From assembly GCA_963565915.1 (NCBI GenBank), contig OY751486.1, positions 1,488,001 to 1,552,000 of the forward strand: DNA of 64,000 bases, in the 5' to 3' direction. This DNA is from Entoloma clypeatum (taxonomy: Eukaryota > Basidiomycota > Agaricomycetes > Agaricales > Entolomataceae). Below are positions 44,322-55,010 of the stretch, piece by piece; positions within the stretch are counted from its first letter, which is position 1; each line of letters begins with the position of its first letter. The notes below the pieces were generated by a model, which was not told the DNA's origin, made no database searches, and saw only the letters and a program-made list of their open reading frames with translations. The position numbers were made by a program, and so were the translations under genes.

Positions 44322-44755
44322 TGTAAGGGCAACCACTTTGCACTTTCCCTTTCCGTTCATTTCCACCATCTCCGACGCCCTCCGACGCCCTCCGATCGTA
44401 TCTGTTGCCTCCGATATCTTATTCACCTCTCCGCACCTCTCCACATCCGACGACTCCGCGCCCCTCCGCTCCTCCGCACGTCGGATCGCAGGTACTATCA
44501 TTCATCTCGTTTCCATTCATCCCCCATCCCTACTCCCGACCATTACTCATCATTCCTATGTCTCGTTTTATCTTTTATTTCATATCTCATTTTACTATTT
44601 ATCTCGCTAGCTTGCAGGGGAATCCTTAGAACTTTCTCTTCGGATCTCCCTTGCAAGGTGTGTGTTGTATTACTTATCAGACTGCTCAATCTAAACTTCG
44701 GATCTCCCTTGCAAGTATCTGAGTTTGAGTCTTGGATCGTAAGGTCGCCCTTACA
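44322..44755 (+). repeat. 3' LTR of chromovirus 2
   Basis: Same length as the 5' LTR, one substitution seen. Preceded by the purine tract TTGAAGGGGGGGTGA. Confidence 0.95.
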
Positions 44756-45410
44756 CATACCATTATTGAACGCGCGTGGAATAGACGGTAAAGCCTCTCT
44801 TGCGCGAATAGTTTCCTGTGCTTGTTCCATCCCAATCAGGATATCCTCGTAGCGCTCTATCATTGCGCTTTGGAGAGTTATTTCATCGTTTGCGTAGCAT
44901 GTAATCCTGTGAGTGCATTCCAGGGTCTGCTTCACCTGTTTTATGCTCCTCTCCAATTCTTCCAGTGCAGCCGCCTGTGGGTTTCCATCTGGAGAATGCA
45001 GCTCATTCAAGGACTTCGCAACGATATTTACCACTGCGTTGAGCTCAAAGTCTAGATGTGATAGCTCAGCATACGGCGCATTAGCTGGTGCAGTGGCTGG
45101 TGCGGCTCCTCGAACGGGCTTCGGGGTGTGTGATTTGCGCGACTGCCAAAATTCTCTGTTACCGGGATCAGCAGAACCCACGCAATCTGACTGTTCCCAA
45201 ATCGCATCGCCTGCCTTCGACCATGTATCGGAGGTTTTGTTGGTGAGTGTCGCCTTCAGAATCAAGCTTTCAAGGGCTAATCCCAACTCTTGTTCGTTCT
45301 GGAAATTCTGAGCAATCTATGAGGCCGAGGTCAAGCTCAACATGACTTACGATACCCAAGTTCACGAGCTGGGCTGTTAGTCCTTCAATGTTGGTTTCAA
45401 TAGTAGCCAT

Positions 45411-46489
45411 TGGAAATTTTTCTGTATCCTTTTTTTTTGGCTTGCCTTTTATAGTGAAACTCGTTTTGAATCTCAATATGGGAGCCGTTGTTTGTGTTCA
45501 ATATGATACAACAGCTCTTGTCCTTGGTCTCAACACTCCCATGTCGTTGCTTTTCTGTCATACAAGAGTTGCCATATATAATCTACAAGCCTTGATTTCC
45601 CCAATCATATTCCAGAGCCTGCCAAGGGTTATTGATTGTAAGTCGCCGCTCATGAGATTTCGCCTCAAACCTTAATCCAAAATTGGGATTGCCGAAGAAA
45701 TCTGAAGGTTCCTGAATCATATCCCCCCCTCCTTCTACTGCCTCAGACCCACCCCGCCGTTGAAATTTTTGCTCCGTACGATGCATTGTCCGCAGATACT
45801 GCTGGCGTAGGGCGCTGGCGTGCATTGTCATGGGAGGACCGTGACGTACTATCTGGGCTTTGCCATCAAACTTAGGATATCCTTGCAGCACTCCTTAATT
45901 ATTTTGGATTTACATGAAAGCTCAGTTGACTTCCTTCATAAAGCCTTCAGCTCAACTCCAGCTTCAGGAGGCCTTCAATGGTACTCTAAAAATATTGCTC
46001 GAGTCCCGATTTGGATTAAGGTTTGTGTGGTATGAACAACTGCTCGTGGGGCTGAATGAGAACAAGGCCTTTTTGCCGCAAGGTTCCTTGTGATGTGAAT
46101 GATGATCGCGAAATTTTTTGCCCCTCACAACCTTTGTGTTCCTAGTAATGAATCACGCGGTTGGATATTGGACTATCTTGAGGACAACGTTTCCAAGGGC
46201 GTGCTATTTGCCGGGTTTGTAGTCAACAAGACGGTATTCTCTCAAAATACAAGGGAACTCAGACAGGAACAAGAGTTCATGCAAATATATTTAAGCACTG
46301 AAGGAAAGGGAAGGAAATTTAACGCAAAGACCTGACTGCCCAACTTGCCAACATGAACCCTACCCCAACATCTGTAAGTCTAAATGATGACACACTCCAG
46401 CTCTGTCATCCACATGCTAAGAGATTGTTTTCAGAATGAACTTGGAGTCCTCATTCTGAGGGCGAAGGTGGGCGATGCGATGTAAGGTC
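45411..46489. other. Upstream region of the transposase gene; possible further exon
   Basis: The minus-strand frame 45583-45891 (MLQGYPKFDGKAQIV... FQRRGGSEAVEGGGDMI) could be an upstream exon or separate gene. The plus-strand frame 46099-46335 has no recognised domain. Confidence 0.3.
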
Positions 46490-46620
46490 CCAGCAACATG
46501 CTGGTGGTAGGAGTGATACCAGGTCCGAGGGAAGGGCCTTCTGTTGAGGAAGTCGAACATTTCCTGCAACCGTTGTTCATAGAGATGCTAAATGGGGCAG
46601 TGAACCTCGTAGCATTTTGA
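46490..46620 (+). pseudogene. Second Tnp2 transposase fragment, opposite strand
   Basis: The plus strand reads VVGVIPGPREGPSVEEVEHF then LQPLFIEMLNG. It parallels LLGVIPGPKEPSVEQIKHFMEPIVEMLDRSW in the main transposase, but on the opposite strand and truncated both sides. It is a relic of a related CACTA element. Confidence 0.75.
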
Positions 46621-46794
46621 TTACTTCTGAAGCAAAGATGGTCTTACTTATTATCTAGTTACGACGAGCTAGTCTCATACCAAGAACCCTCAGATGTAGA
46701 ATTTTGTGAGCCTAAGGACAAGCAAACTAAAAGTCAACGTATAGGGAAGGAGCAAGTGGAAAAGGCGCTAGCGGACTTTGAAATTGACATCATG

Positions 46795-46831
46795 TAGTGA
46801 ACGAGATTATCTAAACTCAAGGCGTTCACTA
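46795..46831. repeat. Module junction TAGTG-27bp-CACTA
   Basis: TAGTG 46795-46799, spacer AACGAGATTATC...CAAGGCGTT (shortest, 27 bp), CACTA 46827-46831 followed by TTTGTGGCAACAATCGG. A related but decayed left terminus, CACTATATATGGTAACAATT, follows near 47279. Confidence 0.85.
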
Positions 46832-47453
46832 TTTGTGGCAACAATCGGCTTCGGCAACTTCCTTTCGCTTCTTGTCCACTCCTCCCATCATTGCTATGTA
46901 CTATTATCGCCGTTATCTTTAGGACAATCTGAATAGTTGCGCCTGTGCTATAATAGTTCAAACATTCATTGACAAACACAAAATGAAACCAATTCATAGT
47001 ACTCTTGGACTCTAAGTTAGTTTCTTCAGCTTTAATGCAACTTGGAGGTGATTAAATGTATTGTCATATCGTACCAGCCTTACGATGTCAGGAAGACGGC
47101 CGATACGGATACCATGCCTGAGGTGAGCTCACTTGCTTAATGACAACAACAGAAATTGACTGCAAAATCTTCCAGTTGTCTCTAATCAATACCTAGGTTT
47201 CTGGGCATATTCGGCATGCCAACCTTCACCAGCCTTCTGTCGCCAACCACCAACCAGTAACTCAAGCAAAACACATCACTATATATGGTAACAATTGGCT
47301 TCGGCGATTTCCGTTCCCTCTTGTCCCATTCCTGTCACCTATTGCCGCCTCTTCTTCTGCCAAGGGAACAATTGAAGCATCCTGACAAACAGCTGCTGGA
47401 TTCGAGCTCCTATAACTAATTGGTCCATCGGTGTGTTCCGTCCATTACCCATA

Positions 47454-48093
47454 ATGCCTCAACTCACTCCTAGGCCCATCCGTTGTTATCACCCTTATCG
47501 TCGACCTCTTACCTTGCACTCGGTTTTCGCCCCTGAACGGCCATGTCACCCAGCACATTCATTGTACACAGTGTATCCTACGGATTCCGACTTTGCCACT
47601 TTCGATCCCCCTCGGCCACTATTGCAGCCGACCAGCAGACCCTCGGCCGTAGCTTACTTCTCCACCCATACGGCCGTTCAAGAAAAGAAACCAAAACCTT
47701 CGGGAGAGGTCGGACATAAAGATGGTCGAGGTTACAGCCTTGTCAAAGTTCTCGCATGGCCTGCCGAAATTTACAAGGAAATACAAGTAAGCCTTATCGT
47801 TACAGTTCATTTATGGGCTCCTTTTGATGGTCTTCTGATGCAGGCAACCATCCATGAGCTTGCAAAGGAACGATTGCCTGTCCAGACCTTTGCCCAACAA
47901 ACATCGGCAGATCTGGATGCCTTCTATGCTGAGGTGGCTTCATTGCTTCTGTTTCTCACATTACAAGCACTGATTGGCACCTCAGGTCAATGAGAAATAT
48001 CTGTACCTGTCTACTACTTATCACGGTGATTGGGTGACGGCTGATTTCCTACGGATGTATTTAAAGAACAGAGTCCAATCTAAAAGGAAGTAG
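47454..48093 (+). CDS. Hypothetical protein, three exons
   Basis: Start MPQLTPRPIRCYH at 47454. Exon 1 ends KVLAWPAEIYKEIQ at 47786, the intron has GTAAGC...TGCAG, exon 2 is 47844-47933 (ATIHELAKERLPVQTFAQQT), and exon 3 from 47986 reads VNEKYLYLSTTYHGDW to TAG 48091-48093. About 178 residues. The open frames support the joins; no domain is recognised. The N-terminus is Pro/Arg/His-rich. Confidence 0.5.
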
Positions 48094-48662
48094 AAATATG
48101 CTACATGCACATTGTATAGACAATTGTATGATCATTTAACTTGGGACAAAAAACAATATCATGACAACCTTAATATCTTATTTATGGTGGCGGTGGTTGC
48201 CATGGCCCTCTAATTATGAGTGTTGCGTTTATAGGTCTGCCTTGCACTGAGAAGGTGACACAATCCACCCTCAGCTTTGCCCTCGATGGATGGAAGAAAG
48301 GTTCGTCGCCCATTGTACTTTGACGTCACTGCCTTATCCCATCCCTAGCTCATGTCTACTCTTGCTCGGAGGGGTGCAGATGGTTCAAAATCAAAGAATA
48401 AACCAACCCTTCCTCAGCATAAGAATGCTGTTGCGACGCAGAGCACCGTTCATCCGTACCCAAATTCCGTGAGCATTGTGTCTGGCATTTCAATGACTTG
48501 TTTTCAATGGGTACTATCAGTCACAGACTCCACGTGCAGTAGGAGATTGAATGGCAATACTGCGTCAAAGGTCTAGGGTGAGTTGATTGCTACCTCACTC
48601 CCTTTGCGATGTCTGAGCTCGCATAGAGTCCAACTTCCAGTGGCCTGACAATCGTCGGGCAG
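48094..48662. other. Upstream region of the Pro/Ser-rich gene
   Basis: A possible first exon at 48352-48468 (MSTLARRGADGSKSKNKP...) ends at a GTGAGC donor; the next exon may begin near 48625 (SPTSSGLTIVGQ). Not certain. Confidence 0.35.
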
Positions 48663-49418
48663 ATGGTGATCGACCAAGAACAATCGAGCATCGGCGGAGC
48701 CCCACCTCCCAAATCTCACAGCTCCCCTACTAATCCTCTACCGCCCCCGAATCTTAATCAGTCCAACGAACTACCCCCCTCTTCCGGAAGTGAACTCCCC
48801 CACTTGTCTGCTGCTTTTACTCCCAGTGTGATGCCTCCTGCTAATGTATCGGCAATCGGAACACAAAATGGGGAATCTGATCACTCCCACCCTCCTCCCG
48901 TCCCCCGCGAACCATCCCCTGTTGGATCATCTCCTTCCAACTCCTCTGGGGCAACCATACAGACAATCGCAACCTACCTCGAGGCCATGGCCGCTCAGCA
49001 AGTTCAGCAAATGTGCATCGCCTTTGAGTCCCAAATCGCGACTCATATTCCCGACCTCGTCGACCAAGCAGTTCGTGAGAAATACGGGGAGCTAGCGGAG
49101 CAGCTTACCGAACAGGTAGCTGCCATAGAGCGCCGAGTACTCGACGATCCTCTGGATGGCACCCAGGATGACCGGATGAACAAGGCTCCCACACTGCGGA
49201 ACCCTCAAGGAGATAACAGCCCTAGCCCACGGCGGAGTGAGCAAGGGGAGGATGATGAGATGGATGGGGCTCCCGCTCCCTCGCGGAACCATGAAGGAGA
49301 CAGCCCACCGCAGGATCACCGAGGAGGCAGTGCCGGAATGAGCAAGAGGATCACGACGTTGACGATGTTGACGATGAAGGGACCAGCAGACGCAGTCCCA
49401 GAAAGACAAACAGAATAA
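48663..49418 (+). CDS. Hypothetical Pro/Ser-rich, acidic protein
   Basis: 251 codons: a proline/serine-rich first half (GAPPPKSHSSPTNPLPPP), a predicted helical middle (TYLEAMAAQQVQQMCIAFES; YGELAEQLTEQVAAIERRV) and an acidic, low-complexity end. It probably belongs to a longer spliced gene with upstream exons. Not recognised. Confidence 0.45.
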   Translation: MVIDQEQSSIGGAPPPKSHSSPTNPLPPPNLNQSNELPPSSGSELPHLSAAFTPSVMPPANVSAIGTQNGESDHSHPPPVPREPSPVGSSPSNSSGATIQTIATYLEAMAAQQVQQMCIAFESQIATHIPDLVDQAVREKYGELAEQLTEQVAAIERRVLDDPLDGTQDDRMNKAPTLRNPQGDNSPSPRRSEQGEDDEMDGAPAPSRNHEGDSPPQDHRGGSAGMSKRITTLTMLTMKGPADAVPERQTE

Positions 49419-49511
49419 CAACAAAAGGCCCGTTGCCCTTGGCCCTCAGGGTGGGGTTTTTTTTTATTCAGTCCGGTCTCGTCTGATAAGCCCGTATTTG
49501 CGATGGCAGAC

Positions 49512-50030
49512 CCCCCTTCGAGTTTTTTTGCAAGGGAGAGGCGTGATGGTGAAGGCTGAGGGCGGCCTCCCGCTTGGCGCTTTGCCCGAATGTGCCCCGC
49601 CTCCTCTCGTGAAAAGTTATGTCAACGAGCGATCCCACCTTGGCCCCGACCGCAACAATATACAGTACAATTGGCGTGACGGGCTGAAATCCTGCAAATG
49701 GAATCAACAGGCGACACTTCTTCTGGCACAGGAGTACCTCGATCACCTGGAAAAGGGGGATATCAAGCACTCAGAGACCGTTGTCAGTTACGATGTGAAA
49801 GACATCAACCTTTCCACCCTTCGAAAAATAATACCAAAAAGGTTGGACCGCACGCATCGTTATTGGATGGAGCAGCACAGGAATAATGCGATGGATGACG
49901 ATGACGATGTGCACACCATTCCACAGCCCACGCCGGAAGGACGTGCCCTTCGTGAAGCGGTGCAAAAAAGGCGCCGAGGTCGCGGGTCGGTGGTATGGAA
50001 ACTTTCTTATTCGGACTCAAAAATACTGCA
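49512..50030 (+). pseudogene. Hypothetical protein fragment, truncated by a terminus-like repeat
   Basis: The frame contains SHLGPDRNNIQYNWRDGLKS, LLAQEYLDHLEKGDIKH and RTHRYWMEQHRNNAMDDDDD and ends in a basic tail. Just after 50030 comes sequence like the module left end (GTTCATTACATTTAGTAACAA, TCGGCAAATCTCCTC), which seems to cut the gene. Function unknown. Confidence 0.4.
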
Positions 50031-50199
50031 ATTTGCAATTGAGTGTTCATTACATTTAGTAACAATCAGTCTCGGCAAATCTCCTCAAAATTTCCTCTTG
50101 GGCTGTCATTCTACTAGCATTAACATACAATGAAAGAACAATGGCATATTAATCCGGATATCCAACGCATGTAATTCTCGAGCACGTAAGAATGCCATT

Positions 50200-51507
50200 A
50201 ATGTTTTATTCTCTGTTTCTTTGAATAGTCAGTGTTGAAAGTGACCCATAGGCGGCCCTGTCCATCCTGCAGCTCTCCGATTTCATCCCAACTGACAAGA
50301 TCCGGGGAATATGGTTCGTACGGGTAGTGATTCTTGGGTGAAATAACCTGAATCTTGGTAAGTGCTTGATAGTGTGCAAGACGATTTCCCACTTACGCGG
50401 AACTTTCCCTGTAATTGCAATTTCGCGGCTAAGCAGTCAACACTCAAGTCGCCCTCTGTGCTCAAATCCACCTCAGCTTGTGCAACATGGCCGACATCGC
50501 TTCGCTTCGCATATGCTTTTACGATGATGGTTCCTTTGCTATTGCCGCGTTTGTTAGCAATCTGGATTGTCGAGGACCCCCTCACATCTTGTCGATTTTT
50601 CTTTTTTTCGCCTTGTTCTGCGCAGCCGTGGACGCTTGGGTGGCGCTGTAGAAACAAATCACGCCCCCGATGCCAATGTGCTTCAACTATTTGTTCTCAC
50701 TGATAATTACTTTCTCTCTTCCTTTTCAACCCTTGATTTCCTGCGGCAGAAGACAGGGAAGTCGCCGTCTTGCTGCTGAGATTGATGGAATCTGCGGGAC
50801 CGATAGGTTGTTGTTGTCCTAGGCTAGACGGCCCCGCTGTGTTAGCGTTGACTGTTTCAGCTCCCTGCATGACCTACCCCGCGCCATTTTCTTCTCTCTC
50901 TCACTAACGGAGGTTACGGGGTCCATCATCATTGTGGGCATATGTTCTGATTGTCCAACCGCTGCACGTTTCTCTGGCCCTGTATCCCTCGGGATGTCAA
51001 CCGCCATATTCTCTGAGCTGACCGCTCGATTCACGGGCTTCTTCAACTTCTAAAGAGGGGTCAAACCAGGCCACTCTGGCAGGGAAGGCGCCTACAAGTT
51101 TCAATTTCAGGGACAGGGTTACTATGATTGCCTCGCCGCCACTAGCCATCCTTTGCATGATTTTTGTGCTGGTGATTTGTTTCTCTCTGGCCGTCCGCTT
51201 GACGCCCTTGCTTTGGCTTTCCATACCCAAGGCACCAACGTTGTCCGCACGCCGGGCCCCGCAGGCAGCAGCTCTCTATTATGACATTAACACACCAACT
51301 TCAAGAAAACTCACTTCTACTTACAGAATCGAGTAGCGCTTGCACATAATCCTTCTTCAGTGGCTCCTTTATTCCCTTTGATGGCACGTGTATAGAATTT
51401 GCCTCGCACAGCTGCCGCAAATGAAGCTTTTGAAATCGGCTCAATTTTGAGAGCGTTAATGATGGCGAGCTGAACGCCTCCTCGAGGAGGCTATACAAAG
51501 ATGACAT
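50200..51507 (-). CDS. SAP-like domain protein, multi-exon
   Basis: The first exon (51507 to about 51326) encodes MSSLYSLLEEAFSSPSLTLS then a SAP-like segment (KLHLRQLCEANSIHVPSKG; LKKDYVQALLDSV), a fold used to bind DNA in chromatin proteins. Later minus-strand frames at 50997-51230, 50819-51046 and 50283-50657 look like further exons (SKGVKRTAREKQITS basic; KGTIIVKAYAKRSDVG). The C-terminus reads YEPYSPDLVSWDEIGELQDG and ends near 50240. Exon joins are not fully worked out. The protein lies inside the third module. Confidence 0.5.
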
Positions 51508-52139
51508 GGGAAGCTCGTGCGTTGTTCTGACTTTCCTTGACTCTCGTCGTCCTTTTAACTAACCCTTTTCCTAAAAAGGCGATTGTCGAGAACAATAAGG
51601 CTTGCGTGACAACGCTAACGCACCGTTAGAATAAAAAGGCATGCGTTCTTGATGGGGCTCTCGAAAAAATGCTACCACGCCACAAAAAGCGGCAGTTCGC
51701 CTGGGTTTGCGGAGGTTGCTGATTTGCTATAGGAACGAATTCCTCACTCTTTTCTCTTTTGTTGCATACAGCCTTTGTAGTCACTGAATCTCATCAGCAG
51801 TCATTCCAACATTCGAGATCATTTGTTGATTTCCTTTGTTCCCGCCTTCATTGCGGCATGCAGTAGACGCACATGCGATAACTAAATTGATTGATTGCTA
51901 CGTATAAACCTATCGCTGTAGCAAGATACCAAGAGGTAGGATCCAACCTGTAGGGCTTGAGGGGGAAGTCAATTGAAAAAACTTCGATGATGAAAGAGGA
52001 TGGCGTTCATTGAATGTGACGATGACCGCCGCGAATATACAGCAGACGGCCAGAGGCTTGGAGAGTGGGTCTCTTCAACATTGCACCTGGCGCTGAAGGC
52101 GGTTGATTAAAGCACTGGAAAGAGGGGCAGGGGTTGAAC
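51508..52139. other. No recognisable gene
   Basis: AT-rich sequence with no convincing frame. It separates the SAP-like gene start from the WD40 relic. Confidence 0.4.
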
Positions 52140-52265
52140 GCACCGAGAGACCAACCCTGGGCGCCACTGTGGCAAGTCTTGAGAAACGGCCACCAAAGGC
52201 GAGGTCTTCGACAGGTCTGCCGGGAGCCTTTATCGGGTTGGTGCCTCGAAAGACGCCCTGTGATG
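52140..52265 (-). pseudogene. WD40-gene relic near right end of module
   Basis: The minus strand reads GRPVEDLAFGGRFSRLAT, matching DGPIEDLAFDRHFFRLAS of the WD40 gene at 32786-34438. Only this part is recognisable. It lies about 0.5 kb from the TAGTG end at 52737. Confidence 0.7.
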
Positions 52266-52732
52266 GAAACAAGTGAGAGATAACGCCGCCGCCGAATCTC
52301 ACTGCGAATGAAGTCCGGAAGAAAGAATCGTATATACGGTCATTCCGAGAAGAATCAGGATAGCTACAGCAAAACGGGGGGGGGGCCTCAGGCTACAAAC
52401 CACCCCTTATCAACGTCCCGGCTTCGGAACTGAAGTGTATCGCGTTATTGATGGTAATTTGCGCACAATTGTGGTGTGAGAGTATTCTGTTTGATGTTTA
52501 CAGAAGGCATCTTATGTGTTCTAAGACAATAAGCCCACGAAGACGGTAGCATGGCGGAGATTTTTTGCCATTGATCAGAAGAATATGAGCTTAGTGATCG
52601 AACTGACACTAGAATATTTGCATCGTGCTTATTATCCAGCCAGAGCAAGCAAATTGCGACGCATAGGGGGGAGCGGTGGTGGTATCGGAGCAAGCGGAAA
52701 AGGCGCCAGCGGACTTTAAAATCGCCATGATG

Positions 52733-52777
52733 TAGTGAACAAGATTATCGGTATCTCAAAACTGAAGGTGTTCACTA
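52733..52777. repeat. Module junction TAGTG-35bp-CACTA
   Basis: TAGTG 52733-52737, spacer AACAAGATTATCGG...GAAGGTGTT, CACTA 52773-52777 followed by TTTATGGTAACAATTGGC. Confidence 0.85.
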
Positions 52778-53502
52778 TTTATGGTAACAATTGGCTTCAG
52801 CAATTTCCTTCCTCCTCTTGTTCACCCTCTCCCACCATTGGTACCGCCTTCTCCTCTCGGACATTCCAAATAGTTGACTGAGTTCTATAATAGTTACAAA
52901 CGTTCATTGACCAATGTAAATCGAAACCAATTCCTGCCAAACCCTGCTCTAAATTCGTTTCGCCTGCTGTAAGGGTGATTTCCAGTGCATTATTGAATGC
53001 AAGCTTCAGGCGGCAAACCTCAGGTAAGCCCTCAGCGTCGCACAATGGAATGGCCGAAATTGACGCTGAAATCCTCCAGTTGTCGCCCTGCACCCCCAAT
53101 CCTTCCGCAGCCATCCAGCCGAGGCGCTGAGTGGGTCCAACTGGCGAATCCCTGACCACCTCTAGGGGGGGCCGTTCCTACGCGTGATCTTCGAACGCAT
53201 CACATCGGTTTCGGTGGCTTGGCCTTTAGCCCGCAGCTTTTTAACCTCATGATCTTGATGAAAATTTTCTCGGCCCCCTTCACGCCATATCCACAAACCG
53301 CCTAGAACGGACTGCCCCCTGCCGCAGTGAGTTGCAGTTTCTCCATTTCCCTTTCCAATGGGCGCCAGTTTTTGGCACAGCTTGCTTCCGCACTCTGAAA
53401 TCTTACCAGGGATTGAGGTCAGAAACAATCTGTGCCAAGAATCGGCGCTCCCCACCCCTCGCACCAATCCGACTGAGGGCTGACCAAAGTTCCTAGGAAC
53501 AC

Positions 53503-55010
53503 TTGGCCGAAATGCAGGGCGCATGGTTGGGGCGACAGGCAAGCGACGCGTCTCAGGAGCCGTCCCCCACTGACTCCCTTTTTCAGACGCGATCCAGAAG
53601 AAAATTCTCACCTTTTGCAGGGGAACCATTGATCACCCGGCCCAATTTCGACCTCGAAGACCTCATCCGGGAGGCTAACGACCTAGAGCAATGGTGCTTT
53701 CCTACCAAGGAGGGCAAAGAAGGTCAGGCGCCAGCGCAGGTCCCCCAAATCCTCAAAAGGAAGGCCCGCGAGGAGTCTCCCCCCCGCATCAACGACGCAT
53801 CGCGCGCCCATCGTGCCCGGCGGCAAAAACGAAACCAGGCGATGTTAGAGTCCGGACATGCGCCTAGGCCCAAGGGCGCAGCAAAAATAATCGGCACCAG
53901 CACACCACTCCCGACTCAACTTTCAACGGAAGGGCTTCCCGCTACCAGCTGCGGATATACCGCCCGCACCAACGCACCCAGAGCGTCGACTCCGGAATTG
54001 TTGGCAAAACTATTGGCAGAGGGTTACTCTTATGTGGGATGGGGCGGTGTGTAAGTGCCTCCGTGGCTACACAGTCCCCCTCCAAGCAGCTGACGCGCCA
54101 TCAGAACGGGTCGGCCTTTGATGGATCGTTTGGGATGCATCTTCGCAGTGTTAGTAGGGCGCCCGGATGGTGGTGACTACTTAAAGTGCTGCCGCGCTGC
54201 ATGCGATGCAATCATGGAGGAAGGCCACAGGGCGAACTTTACCCCTGCTCAGACATCCCACCAACGGGGCAGCTTTCCCACCCTCAACGTCGGCGTCACC
54301 CACGGCAAAGGCACCACGGAGCCTGTGAACCTCAACAACGGGTCCCACTCAGAGATGTTAGAGCGCCTGTTGTCCAACCCCCAGGTAAAACGACTAGCTG
54401 CGTTCGCCGATCGTAGGGCTTTCTCCATCAGCCCTTTAAACCCCGACCTGACAACCTGGCAGATTCCTTTGCCCTCTGGGCGCCGCGCCTTTATGGGTTC
54501 TACAGGGAGAAGCTCCGGCGACTTTGGAATCAGCGACCGCATCTTCGGCCCAACTTCGACAAAAGCGTCTTCCCATGCGCCGCTGTGAACTTTGGCCCCA
54601 ATGTATGGACGATTCGACACCACGATGCCATGAACCTATCTTTTGGCTGGTGCGCAATTCTTGCGCTTGGAGATTTTGACCAAAAACAGGGAGGCCACTT
54701 GGTTCTCCCAGACCTTTGCATGATCATTGAGTTTCCAGCGGGATCGACGATTCTTATTCCCTCTGCTCTACTGACACATTGCAACACGCCGGTACAGGAA
54801 GGTGAAAGTCGTGTTTCCTTCACCCAGTTTTGCGCTGGAGGCCTTTTCCGCTATGTGGATTGCGGTTTTCGCACTGAGAAGCAAGTTAAACAGGAGGACT
54901 GGAAGGAATATGAAAGGCTGTGTGGTTTGAAGAAAGACCGCTGGAAGATGGGACTTGGGCTCTTCAGTACTTTGGCGGAGCTTGTATCTACTCAGACCGA
55001 AGATGTTTGA
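53503..55010 (+). CDS. TET/JBP-family 2-oxoglutarate/Fe(II) dioxygenase, right-arm copy
   Basis: Predicted exons 53503-54050, 54105-54412 and 54463-55010 (467 residues; introns 54 and 50 nt, GTAAGT...TCAG and GTAGGG...GGCAG). The joins restore family text: WGGVTGRPLMDRLGCIFAVL across intron 1 and AAFADHSFALWAPRLYGFYR across intron 2. The core has H-x-D in IRHHDAMNLSFGWC, GGHLVLPDLCMIIEFPAGST, the distal His in LLTHCNTPV and Arg in GESRVSFTQFCAGGLFRYVD. Family members oxidise 5-methylcytosine (TET) or thymine (JBP) in DNA; in Agaricomycetes they are expanded and linked to DNA transposons. The basic N-terminal exon may be regulatory. An additional 5' exon cannot be excluded. All catalytic residues are present, so it is probably active. 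Confidence 0.88.

Larger units (their letters stand above)
38656..44755 (+). mobile_element. Ty3 chromovirus, family 2, complete and apparently intact (TSD CATAC)
   Basis: The 434-bp LTRs (38656-39089 and 44322-44755) begin TGTAAGGGCAACC and end CGCCCTTACA. They are flanked by CATAC at 38651-38655 and 44756-44760. The only LTR difference I found is one A/G near 38717/44383, so the insertion is recent. gag and pol have no internal stops. The element sits inside the Tnp2 transposase exon. Confidence 0.97.
35714..45410 (-). pseudogene. CACTA (Tnp2/Transposase_21 plus DUF4218) transposase, split by a chromovirus and one nonsense codon
   Basis: Predicted exons, 5' to 3' on the minus strand: 45410-45351 (MATIETNIEGLTAQLVNLGI), a 43-nt intron, 45307-44756, retroelement insertion, 38650-36391, a 54-nt intron, 36336-35714. 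The pieces add up to 1164 codons in one frame, apart from TGA at complement(37436-37438). The Tnp2 region contains VTITYAACPKCSATHRV, a CxxC cluster, LWSLSIDWFNP, WKLEYYDPTKMVVVDSMHNL and FLGLAQFHIREVLGI. The DUF4218-like region contains FGPVHGWWMFPFERIIGILQ and, across the intron, GELEGTMMKAF. Splice joins keep conserved text intact. This protein would have mobilised the module. The TGA lies just before WSPLWKLEYYDP and is probably a former CGA. The copy is inactive. Confidence 0.88.
34738..46799 (-). mobile_element. CACTA-like module carrying the Tnp2 transposase gene
   Basis: Bounded by CACTATTTATGG at 34738 and CATCATGTAGTG ending at 46799. Without the nested chromovirus it is about 5.95 kb. 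CACTA...TAGTG ends fit the encoded Tnp2-type transposase. No target duplication can be scored because a conserved spacer and a neighbouring module abut each end. Confidence 0.6.
46827..52737. mobile_element. CACTA-like module carrying SAP-like and hypothetical genes
   Basis: Bounded by CACTATTTGTGG at 46827 and GCCATGATGTAGTG ending at 52737. Contains no transposase of its own. A WD40 relic lies near the right end, as in neighbouring modules. Confidence 0.5.

Noticed and set aside
35714..45410. KDZ-type transposase
   Set aside because: Motifs (MHNLFLGL, GPVHGWWMFPFERI) fit the Tnp2/DUF4218 CACTA class, not KDZ.
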